Source: Scenedesmus sp. ARA3
Taxonomy: Eukaryota; Chlorophyta; Chlorophyceae; Sphaeropleales; Scenedesmaceae
Assembly: GCA_004335835.1 (NCBI GenBank)
Contig: RWJK01001622.1
Coordinates: 1 to 64,000, forward strand
Direction of reading: 5' to 3'
Length of the DNA stretch: 64,000 nucleotides
In this document: positions 47,254-56,483 of the stretch, piece by piece
Layout: each line of letters starts with the position of its first letter
Numbering within the stretch: the stretch's first letter is position 1
Translations under genes and position numbers: made by a program
Notes under the pieces: model-generated
The model's input: only the letters and a program-made list of their open reading frames with translations
The model's database searches: none
What the model was told of the DNA's origin: nothing

Positions 47254-47959
47254 AATGCCTACCTGCCTGCCTGCCTGCCTGAATGCCTGCCTGCCTGCCT
47301 GCCTGCCTGCAGTGTGGCGACGGCTTGCTCACAGAGAGCGATGGGGCAGTCAGCGCAGATGCCTGCTATGTGCCCCCAGGCTTTGGCATCGTGCGTGCAG
47401 AAGGCAGTGGCACTATCGCTGCAGTGATGTGTGTGCAGGGCATGTTTGGCAGGTCAGCGCCCAACTACGACACACGATCTACAAGGTGAGCTTATGCCAT
47501 AGATACAGAGGTTACAATTGTCAGCTTATGCCACACAGGCGTGGTTGATGGGCCACATTGCTAGGGCGGTTGCAGGTACAACTAGCAGCAGCAGCAGCAG
47601 TAGCAGCAGCAATGGTAGCGTCTGTGACAACAGCTGCCGCAGTGGCACTATGCCATCATGCATGTGCAGAGCATATTTGGCAGGTCAGCGCCAAATCAAG
47701 ACAAACGATCCACGAGGTGAGCTCATGCCACGCAGACGTGGTTGATGGGCCACATTGCTAGGGCGGTTGCAGGAACAACTAGCAGCAGCAGGGGCAGCAT
47801 TGGTTGCGTCTGTGACAGCAGCTGCGGCAGTGGCACTATGCCAGCATGCATGTGCAGGGCATGTTTGGCAGGTCAGTGCCAAACACATGATTCACCAGGT
47901 GAGCTTGTGCCAAGCAGACGTGGTTGATAGGCCACATTGCTAGCGCAGCTGCAAGTACT

Positions 47960-48007
<48 letters not shown>

Positions 48008-49744
48008 GGTAGCGTCTGCGAAAGCATTTCACTTCTGTCCTCAGGCATCATGTTGCTGCTACTTTGCTGTACCATCATACCCTGTAGCATGATGTCACGG
48101 CTTGTTGTGCTTGCAGGTGCATGCCCTGCCCTGGCAACACTGCCACGGCTGGACTTTGTATGCATCTAAATGTTGCAACCGGCACTGCCTGAAGCTGCTG
48201 CCAGCCAGATTGCAACAGCAGCAGCAGCAGCTGCATTTGAGGCGAGTCCACGCAGCCAGCCGATAACCGCAGTGGCCCTGCTGTCACTCCGGTTCTCCCA
48301 ATGCTGTACATCACATGCTGCAATGGCTGTGCTTGCAGGTGCGTGCCCTGCCCCGGCAACACCGCCACAGCTGATGTCATCACCGGCATCCCCACAAGCA
48401 GCGGTTACACCGACATCTCAGATTGCCAGCCCCTTCCAGGCAAAGGATTCTTCCCTGATGGAGTGGTGCAGCCCTGTCCAGTTGGCTATTGGTCAGCCGG
48501 CTTGCAGCAGCGGACTTGCAAACCATGTCCTGCAGCGCACACAACACTTTCTGAGGGCTCAACTAGCCCAAAAGACTGTGTGGTACAGCCCGGGTGGGCA
48601 ATGGCAGGCAGTGGACTGCCGCAGCCATGTGCCAAAGGCTTTTATGGGCCAGGGGGGAATGCGGGTGATGCCAACGGCGTGTGCGTTGAGTGCCCTGCGG
48701 GCTGGACGACGGCTGAAAGCGCTGAGGACAGTGCCAGCGACTGCAGAGGTGCGGTGTAGTGCGGTATGGTGCTGTGCAGGGTGTGGGGATGCGTGTGTTC
48801 GCTCCAGGACTTGCAGCCGGCTGATAAAGCATCGTTGCATATGTGCTGAAAGTTTTTATACTTAAACAGGTTGTATATCAGCCATACTTGCGCTCATAAA
48901 TGACATCCAACTCCATTGCATCATACTCTCGTCAAGGACAGGCAACATTGCAACTGCGAGCACATGTTGCGCTCTGATGTTGTGCACTGACAAGGCTAAG
49001 TTGGTATTCCAACACTGCACCGTCTCTGCGGCTCTTGGCCACTCCTGCTCTGCAGTGTGCCTTCCCGGCTATGGTGGCCCCTCTTGCTCTCAGTGCAGCT
49101 ACGGCACATTTTCCTTTGGCGGCTCAACAACCCCTTGCCGCAGCTGTGACGCCGGCTCAACCAGCAAAAGAGGCGCAGAGAGTGCAACAGAATGCGTGTC
49201 AATATGGCCTGATGAGGAGTCTTCTAGAAATGTGCACATACCACTCAGCAATGAAGGGTTTTGGCAGAATGCGCCTGCTGGTGCAGCATCAATGCATGCT
49301 TGCAAGGCACAGTGCGGCCCGGGCTGCATTATGTTGAGGTATGGGAACGATGCACCTAAAGATGCCCCAACCTGCCAGGTTTTGATGGCCTTATCAAGTA
49401 GCAATGGGGGTGCTTGGTTTCAAAGCAAGGTTGCATCAGGGTTCAAGGCTTTTGGCGGGGGCGCGGTGCTGGATTATGCATTTTCGTATGTTCCAGAGGG
49501 GTTGGTTGTAGGGGAGCTTCAGGCAGAGTTAGGCAGAGTGAGTTTCGGCAAGTGTTTAGAGGCATGCAGCCAGAGTGACGACTGTGTTTTGGTCCGCATC
49601 AAGCGCAGCAGCAGCAGTAGCAGCAGTGTAGATGCATGTGGGTTGTATAAAGGTGTTGTTCTGGATGAAAGTTGGACCAGCTTATACAGGATTGCGCCAG
49701 AATCTCTTTTGGAAGATGGGGCAGTGGTGAACACCCTTCCTTGA
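43206..49744 (+). CDS. Secreted Cys-rich ephrin-receptor-like repeat protein B
   Basis: Exons: 43206-43470, 43989-44237, 44605-44640, 44857-44901, 45267-45357, 45806-46115, 46579-46707, 47313-47485, 48339-48748, 49056-49744; 798 aa in frame. Signal peptide MNSNVTRYVLHLLLLLALAA, then the same domain order as paralogue A: short Cys motif, GCC2/GCC3-type repeats (CPRGTYTDSF, CPVGYWSAGLQQRTCKPC and others), a CLPGYGGPSCSQC unit, and two PAN/Apple-like Cys pairs (KAQCGPGCIMLRY and LEACSQSDDC). Secretion and cell-wall or matrix function are inferred. It has four more introns than paralogue A: A's exon 2 equals B exons 2-4, A's exon 3 equals B exons 5-7, and A's exon 4 covers B exon 8 and part of 9. 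Intron 1 contains the (CTG)n interrupted by the 50-N gap, so its length is unknown; exon boundaries are unaffected. Confidence 0.8.
43821..43983 (+). repeat. (CTG)n expansion interrupted by an assembly gap
   Basis: CTG runs of about 19 units on each side of exactly 50 N (43878-43927). The round gap length is a placeholder, so the true repeat is of unknown, probably larger, size. It ends a few bases before the acceptor of Cys-rich gene B exon 2. Confidence 0.97.
45471..45510 (+). repeat. Intronic copy of Cys-rich gene B exon 5 end
   Basis: Encodes GTYTDTFKILSFW-type end, against GTYTDSFNTLSFW, with donor at 45511 (real donor 45358, spacing 153 bp). Confidence 0.92.
46784..46943 (+). repeat. 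Two intronic copies of Cys-rich gene B exon 7 end
   Basis: Copies of GWNLNPCIS with GTGAGT donors at 46813 and 46944 (real donor 46708; spacings 105 and 131). The second reads GWNLNRCIS. Paralogue A has no such copies at the equivalent junction (36408). Confidence 0.94.
47159..47312 (+). repeat. (CCTG)n tetranucleotide tract at an acceptor site
   Basis: About 150 bp of imperfect CCTG/CTGC units ending directly in the CTGCAG acceptor of Cys-rich gene B exon 8. The tract itself supplies the pyrimidine-rich 3' end of the intron. Confidence 0.95.
47550..48010 (+). repeat. Intronic copies of Cys-rich gene B exon 8 end
   Basis: The exon end coding VMCVQGMFGRSAPN, its donor and about 100 bp of intron recur with donors at 47717 and 47899 (real donor 47486), and a partial third intron copy continues to about 48010. 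Units include an AGC run of variable length. Confidence 0.93.
48117..48165 (+). repeat. Intronic copy of Cys-rich gene B exon 9 start
   Basis: After TTGCAG the copy encodes CMPCPGNTATAG-type sequence, against CVPCPGNTATAD at the functional exon 48339 (spacing 222 bp). Confidence 0.92.
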
Positions 49745-50916
49745 CGCTGGTACTGACAGTGTTGTATCGGTATATGTTCCCCGTGAGCAGACTAGCGGCC
49801 CACTGGGCTAGTGAGTGGGGTTGGGTTCAGTCCCAGAGGTGCATTATACTGTAGTTCAAGTTTGTGTAGTGGCACGCTGCTTACCTTGACAGGTGACCTG
49901 CAATGCGCATGGTTCGATCTTTGTGCCTTGAAGGGTGGACAGGTTGGCGCTGGTTGTCGCCAAAACGTATGTGATGTGTGCTGGAGCAGCTGCATAGGCT
50001 GCTCGTTGATCGCATGCATTGTACAGTGTGCATATCTTGCAAGCAAAAATACATTGCGGCTGATCTGTAGAAGTACAGCTGTACACGCTGAGCTACTGTC
50101 AATACAATTGCTTAGACTGAAACGTCGATACATGCTGTTATGCAGGCCGCAGCATGTGTGGTAATTGGATACTGGGTTTGGCCTGCTATGGGCATTAATA
50201 ACTTCAAGTCGGATTGTGGGTGCTGAGCAGCCACTGGGGTCTCAATGTGATAGCGCTCGTATGATTTACATTGCTTGCATTGATGCACTAGCAGCTGAGC
50301 CTGCAGCCTGGCTGCCACGGAGCTGCCATGGGTAACTTGCCTTTCTATGCATCAGTCCGCGAGCGATTTGCTATGTTGTTCGAACCCTTCGGGGACTCGT
50401 CACAAACATGGGCTACTATTGCTGGTTGCCACCCAGCAGGCGANGACATGATCACTTTTATGAAGCAGGCACCTGCTATGGTGGCCGCTTTTGTGCACTG
50501 CTGCTATCTGATGCGGTGTCACCCGGACACTGATCCTGAGGTCTTTCTGTCCTCTCAGGCTATTGCTCAAGCTATTGATGATGCTGATGAGTTTTTTTTC
50601 TGCGTTTTCGTCTGACGGTTTGGACGATGATGAGTTGTTCTTCGATGTTTCCTCCCCCTTTGAGCCTCTCGTTGGCTCCTGACTGGGGTTCCCACTCCTC
50701 GTTGAGTGGAGCATGTAATGTAATGTAATGTAATGGTAACAGACACACACCCATCAAATTCGTGACAAATGATGTGTGTGTTGAACAACGGGAACACAGC
50801 CCGTTCATCGTCATCAAATCGTACAGCTCCCACGATCAGCCACTAGAAGCATTCATCTGCACATACACAAAGTGTGTACACATTCTGGCTGCCTCGCGTG
50901 CTTCAGTTCCGGCTGG
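49745..50916. other. Convergent intergenic region with a retroelement fragment
   Basis: Lies between the 3' ends of Cys-rich gene B (+) and the TMEM237-like gene (-). Apart from the retroelement fragment at 50328-50730, no gene is seen. One ambiguous base occurs at 50444. Confidence 0.55.
50328..50730 (+). mobile_element. 3' end of a non-LTR retrotransposon with ORF remnant
   Basis: An open frame at 50328-50615 (YASVRERFAMLFEP, then CCYLMRCHPDTDPEVFL) resembles the C-terminal tail that follows reverse transcriptase in L1-like elements of algae. It is followed by the 70-bp 3' block shared with 21184-21253 and a tail of three TGTAA units. The assignment rests on this arrangement and on the repeat; the RT core itself is absent. 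Confidence 0.5.
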
Positions 50917-53900
50917 TCAGTTGCCAACGGGTGAGCCCGCAGCACCCCGCCCACCACTGCCAACCCCACCGCCCACCCGGCCTGCTTTGCTGTTGTGCTG
51001 CCTGCTGCCCTGCTCCACATGCAGCTGCCCACCAACACCCACCAGGCCTGCCCCATAGCCGCTGCTGCTGTCATCCAAGCTGCCATAGCTGCTGCGCTGC
51101 ACATACAAACTTCTTGCCCCTGCAGCTGAGCCAGCCACTGCGGCAGCATCCTCCATGCTGCGCCTGCCCTGCAGCCCTGCAGCAGCTGCACCGGCATCAT
51201 CTGCTGCCGCGAGAGAGCGGCTCACCGTTGTGTGCTGCATGCCATGGTGCCGGGCATCTGCTGCTGCAGCATCACTGGGCCTCGCTATAGTAGCAGCTGC
51301 GCCAGCTGCTGAAGCATTGCTGCGCAGCTCTGGCTCGCCGTCCTGCTGCTGCTGCTTGTGTGCTTCAAGCACCATCATCATCACAAAGGGATTACTCCTG
51401 CAGCACACACATACATACAGGCGCATCAGCCACGCCTTGATTCGCTGCAGACTCAAGCTGTCTTAGGCAGGCATGCACTGCAGTGCATTGTCATATTGCA
51501 GGTGCTTTGGAACAACATCACACTCTGAACTTGCATACATGTACATATGATCAACTTGAACTGGCAGTGGCTGCTGCACAGCCCACACCCGCCAGCCCAC
51601 CTGTAGCACACCACTGCCCAGGCCAGGCCGCAGCTCACGATGCGCAGCAGGTTCAGCACCTGCCACATGTTGACCTGCACAACAGCAGCAGCATAGCAGA
51701 TTATGTGACAGCAGCGCTTGGCAACGGGTAGCAGACTCATGAAGCAACAGGCGGATCTGTTAGCTCGCCACATGAATGCGGGCGCCCAGCGACACCACCC
51801 GGTGGCTGGGTACCCAGCGTGTATCACTGAATGCTGCAGCAAGCTGTGCGAAACAACACAACCTTCCAGCAGCCACAACACAGCGCAAGCCACATCCCAA
51901 CCTCAGCACAAATGTGCCGCCTCCTGCCCGTCTCCACTCATGCATAGGCGCATTACCCACCTTCTTTACAAAGGCCTGCTGCAGCGGCAGCGCCCAGTAG
52001 CCCACGTCTCGCCGCGCCTCAACGGGCTGCACCAAACATTGCTGAAGCACTGGGTGCTGCTGCAACCTTTGAGACCCAACATTTTGTGCATCATATGTGA
52101 TCACACGATTATGGGATCACAACCCACCTTCTTCACAAAGGCCTGCTGCAGCGGCAGCGCCCAGTAGCCCACGTCGCGCCGCGCCTCAAAGGTGAGCTGG
52201 TCGTCAATGGGCGTGGCCAGCAGGTTGGCAGCGTACGCCAGCAGGTACAGCGCCAGCACACTGCCATCCGCTACGCGCAGCCTGCAGCCACACAAAATAA
52301 CTGCTTTGTTATGATGCTTACATGCAAATGTTATCGATATGTCAATAACGGTTGTGCAGTTATAGGCATATGGTTGTTCCACCCTGTGAAGTGAAGCGGC
52401 CACATAGACCAGCAGGTACAACGCCAACACGCTGCCATCCGCCACGCGCAGCCTGCAGCCAAAAACATTGGGCATCTAGTCAAACGATTGCAGTTGTGCC
52501 ATGTTGTGGTCAGCAGGTTGGCTGCATAAGCCAGCAGGTACAGCGCCAGCACGCTGCCGTCCGCCACGCGCAGCCTGCAGCAGCAAACATTGGCATCTAG
52601 TCAAATGAATGCTGTTGTGCCATGTCTTGGCCAGCAGGTTGGCCGCATAAGCCAGCAGGTACAGCGCCAGCACGCTGCCATCCGCCACGCGCAGCCTGCA
52701 GCCACAGACGGCAACAATGGTCATGTAGTTATATGACGTTAAACCGTCATGCGCGCCGGCAGGTACAGCGCCAGCAAGCTGCCATCCACCACGCGCAGCC
52801 TGCATTCACAACAAAAGATGGGCGACTAGCTACATGCACGTACATAAGCAACCCTGTCATTGTTTGATAGCATGACACACAGGCATCATGTGGCAGTGTC
52901 TGCGCTGCTATGTCTCCTCCAGCCAAAAGCGCCAAAGAACCACTCCGCTCCACGCCGTGCCAGGCGCACCTGAGGAGGCTGGGCCTGAAGCCTCTCAGCT
53001 GGTTGTATGCAAGGCGGGATGCCGCCGACACCAGGGATACATAGTTGGCGTCAACCTGCTGTGTGTGCACGCCGTGCGGTACGAAAGACAACATCTGCCA
53101 GCTAACAACACCAAACAACCGCGAATCCAGGCGCACCTGAGGAAGCTAGGCCTGAAGCCTCCCAGCTGGTCGTAGGCAAGGCGGGACGACGCCGACACCA
53201 GCGACAGGCTGATCAGCGTGAAGAAAGCCCGGTTCACCATCTGGCAGCGAAGCAGGCCGGATCCAGCAGAAAATTTACAGCATCAGCCAATATCAAGGGC
53301 AAATGCATGACTAGATGCACATGCTGCAATGTCTGAGACATGACATGCTTGAGTAGCTATGAGCCAGCAAGTTGCTGGGCAGACAAGCACAGCTGCAAGT
53401 TCAATTGCAAGGTGAGGGGCAGTGCTTTTGCCAGCAGGCAGCATTGCAAGCATGAGGAGCTGCCCAGGCTTGCTGCCTCACCTGTGCGTGTGCCGAGTAG
53501 TATGCCAGGAAGCCGTCCCTGCCTGCTGTGATGTACTGCAGGTATGTCATGAACAGGCTCAGCAGCGCCAGCCCACCAGCAAGACCCTGCAGCACAAGCG
53601 AGCGTGTTGTGAGTACCTCTGTGCAGCCCGCATGCCTCCAGGGCCTGGTGTCACTGCACTTGCTCCCTCCTACGCTACCCACACCATGCGCTGCTGCGCT
53701 TGTGAGCCAGAAATAGCCTGAAATAACAAACGCACTCCCTCCCCAGTCCGGCGACATGGTCACAACACCAGCTGCAGCGCACCTGCATGAACACCCCCAG
53801 TGCTGCCATGGCGCTGCCCATGCTCTCATTTACCACTGGCGAAACCCCTTTCCCTGCTAGGCAAAATTTCTGTCCCAGCTGCAGCACACCTGCGCAAACA

Positions 53901-56091
53901 TGCCCAGTGCCGTCATGGCGCTGCGAATGCTCTCAGTGCCACATGGCCACCCTTCCCTGCCAGGCCATTTGCATATCTCAGCTGCTGCAGCACTTTTGAT
54001 CATACCTGCGCAAACATGCCCAGTGCTGCCATGGCGCTGCCCATGCTCTCAGTGCAATATGAGCCCCCTTCCCGCCAGGCCATCTGCCTATCCCAGCTGC
54101 TGCAGCACTTCTGATCATACCTGCGCAAACATGCCCAGTGCTGCCATGGCACTGCCCATGCTCTCATCACTGGCAAAGCCGTATCCCTGCTAGCCGATAT
54201 TCCCATCCCAGCTGCTGCAGCACTTTTGATCATACCTGCGCAAACATGCCCAGTGCCGCCATGGCGCTGCCCATGCTCTCAGTGCTACATGGCCCCCCTT
54301 CCCCGCCAGGCCATTTGCCTATCCCAGGTGCTTCTACACATCTGATCATACCTGCGTGAACATGCCCAGTGCTGCCATGACGCTGCTGCCCATGCTCTCA
54401 GTGCTACATGGCCCCCCTTATCCCGTCAGGCCATTCGCCCATCTCAGCTGCTGTAGCACATACAAACACACCTGCGCAAACATGCCCAGTGCTGCCATCG
54501 CGCTGCCCATGCTCTCAGTGAACTCGCCCAGGCTCGCCAGCAGGCTGGGCTCCTGCGCGGCGCCGCTCCAGCCGGCAGGCGCGGCGGCGGGCTTGCGCCT
54601 GCACATGGCAACACAATCGACACTGCACACTCAGAGTGTTGTACATAAATAGCTCGTTCGGACAACAGCCTTTGCACTCCGAACATGCAGTTGGTAGCGG
54701 TCACAACTATGCAATATGTAAGCTGCGCAATTGACATCATCATTGCTCGCACCTGAGCCAGGCCATGCAGCCGCTGCGTGGTGCCGCCAGCATGAAGAAC
54801 TCGCCCGTGTTCCAGTCCTCCAGGTAGTGGTGCGCCAGCCGCGTCGCGTCAGCGCCCTCGCCCACGCGGCACAGCTGGCCGGTGTCCTGCAAGCAGCCAG
54901 CACCAGTGCGGCAAGCAGCATGAGGTTGGGTGGTGGAGTTGGTGGGTCACAAGCAAGCTGCAGCCTTCTGATGTTGTGTGTGCTGCAGTTGTGGCTGATG
55001 AGAACCATGCTCCTGAGTCGCTTGCAGTTGTTAGGTGCACAGTGCATGCGGCTGATGTGCTGTTGGATGCATGCAAGGGCTTCAGCAGCAGTCAATGCCA
55101 ACTGTAAGCGTTCTATGCTACACTGCTGACATATGATCACAATGTATATCCTGGAATGCCACTCCATGCAAACTAGGGACGGAGTACTGAACGTTCAGCC
55201 CACCTGGTTGTAATAGTACTGCTGCTGTGACGCTGCGGCCTCCTGCTCGCCCACCACATGCTCTTGGTCATGGCCATTGTAGTCTATTACGCCATCATGC
55301 TGCGGCAGCGGATGCTGCAGGTACTCTGCTGCAGGCTGCACCTCAAACCGCAGTGTTTTGGTGGCCAGCAAGCTGCTGTGTTTCAAGGGGCTGCTGGGGA
55401 TGCTGCTTTGTGAAACTACCTTTGCCACTGCAGGACTGCTTGGTGCATGCGCCACGGTTGGTGGGTCTGCTGCTGCTGCTGCTGCCGCTGCTGCATCTTG
55501 CTGTTTGTGTGCTGCTGCACTTTCCACAGCTATGGGTGCATCTACTGGCGCTGTTGCTGCTTCCTGCAAGCTGGCAGGTTGCCGGGCGTCCCAGACTGGC
55601 TGTTGGGTGCTCGATGGGTCACTGCTGACAGCTAAAGGGTTGCTGAACACTGAGAACTGCTGCAGAGGCGCAGCCGGCTCCTTAGTGGTTTGCTGTCTGG
55701 ATAACTGTCCCTGCTGCTGCTGCTGCTGCTGACCTGCAGTTTGCTGCAGCTGCACTTGTGGCTGCTGCAGTGTTTGTTGCTGCTGCTGTTGCCGCTGCAT
55801 CAATGGTTGCTGAGACTGCACAGCTGTAGGCTGTTGCACGCGCGTGCGCAGTGGTGCCAGTTGGCCGGGCCGTGGAAAAGCTGCCGTATCGTTTTGTGAA
55901 GGATCACTGCTTCTGCGTCTTGATTGTTGTCTGGCCATGGCGATGGCATTTGCCAAACCCTGCTGCTGCTGTTGTTGCTGCTGTTGAGTGCTGCCTGTGC
56001 CAGCTGGCTCAGGTGCAGCTGCGGGTGCTGCTGCGGTGCCAGCATCAAAATCAGCGCCTCCTCCCCCCTGACTGGTTCTACGTCTGAACAT
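50917..56091 (-). CDS. TMEM237: TMEM237-like four-pass ciliary transition-zone protein
   Basis: Exons in transcript order: 56091-55204, 54886-54753, 54598-54472, 53586-53482, 53240-53137, 52281-52128, 51674-51601, 51397-50917; 688 aa in frame. Residues 1-296 are disordered and Gln/Ala-rich. Four hydrophobic spans follow at about 375-400, 419-440, 455-478 and 508-529. Their order, loops and motifs (LGMFAQGLAGGLALLSLF; LVSASSRLAYDQL; a third helix after DGSVLALYLLAYAANLL; VNMWQVLNLLRIVSCGLAW) match TMEM237, a membrane protein of the ciliary transition zone that in humans is linked to Joubert syndrome. The C-terminal 160 residues are Ala/Gly-rich and lineage-specific. It shares a 392-bp promoter region with the hydrolase gene. 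Exons 3, 5 and 6 have tandem junction copies. Identification is by remembered pattern, so moderate certainty. Confidence 0.75.
51957..52035 (-). repeat. Intronic copy of TMEM237-like exon 6 end
   Basis: On the minus strand it codes RRDVGYWALPLQQAFVKK with its GTGGGT donor, copying the real end at 52128 (spacing 170 bp). Confidence 0.93.
52330..52800 (-). repeat. Four intronic copies of TMEM237-like exon 6 start
   Basis: Minus-strand acceptor-side copies of RLRVADGSVLALYLLAYAAN start at 52452, 52574, 52695 and 52799; the functional start is 52281. Spacings are 171, 122, 121 and 104. Two copies extend to ANLL, like the functional exon. Confidence 0.95.
52970..53048 (-). repeat. Intronic copy of TMEM237-like exon 5 end
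   Basis: Codes LVSAASRLAYNQLRGFRPSL and a GTGCGC donor, against LVSASSRLAYDQLGGFRPSF in the real exon (donor spacing 167 bp). Confidence 0.94.
53783..54420 (-). repeat. Six intronic copies of TMEM237-like exon 3 end
   Basis: Minus-strand copies of ESMGSAMAALGMFAQ plus donor and intron. Boundaries at 54471 (real), 54351, 54235, 54120, 54005, 53889 and 53782 give periods of 120, 116, 115, 115, 116 and 107 bp. Most copies keep an open frame and a GT. Confidence 0.96.
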
Positions 56092-56483
56092 ATTCAGGGC
56101 TGGGTGTTGACAGCCAGTTCAAACTTCAAGTCAACTTTGTGAACCTTCAAGCATGTCAAGTGCTAAGCTACACCGACGTGAACACAAGCTCAACCTGAAA
56201 GATTACACACTAATAAACTAGGGAATAAACGTGTGTTTACGTGCGGCAAGCCAGCGTGCGACCACCTCCGGCCAGGCTCTTGCAGATGGCACAAGTCAAA
56301 GCATGCAAATGAGCAAATTTTAGCAACGAAAGAACACACAATCATTGATTGTGGCATACCGATGTCACGTGCGTGTTCCGAAGGGTCTTCGAGCAAGAGA
56401 AGGGTTTCAAGTGATGACAACACATGCGCAGAGCACGTTCAAGACGGCTGGCAGCATCGATGCCAGTAAGTTAGTCTGATCTC
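56092..56483. promoter_or_regulatory. Divergent promoter region (TMEM237-like / CGI-58-like)
   Basis: The 392 bp between two divergent start codons must contain both promoters and 5' UTRs. I see no clear TATA box; composition is less repetitive and more AT-rich than the surrounding introns. Confidence 0.5.

Noticed and set aside
47120..47332. Minus-strand frame of GRQA repeats
   Set aside because: Antisense of the CCTG microsatellite; no gene evidence.
50567..50833. Minus-strand frames over the retroelement 3' end
   Set aside because: Antisense of the repeat with its TGTAA tail; no protein features.
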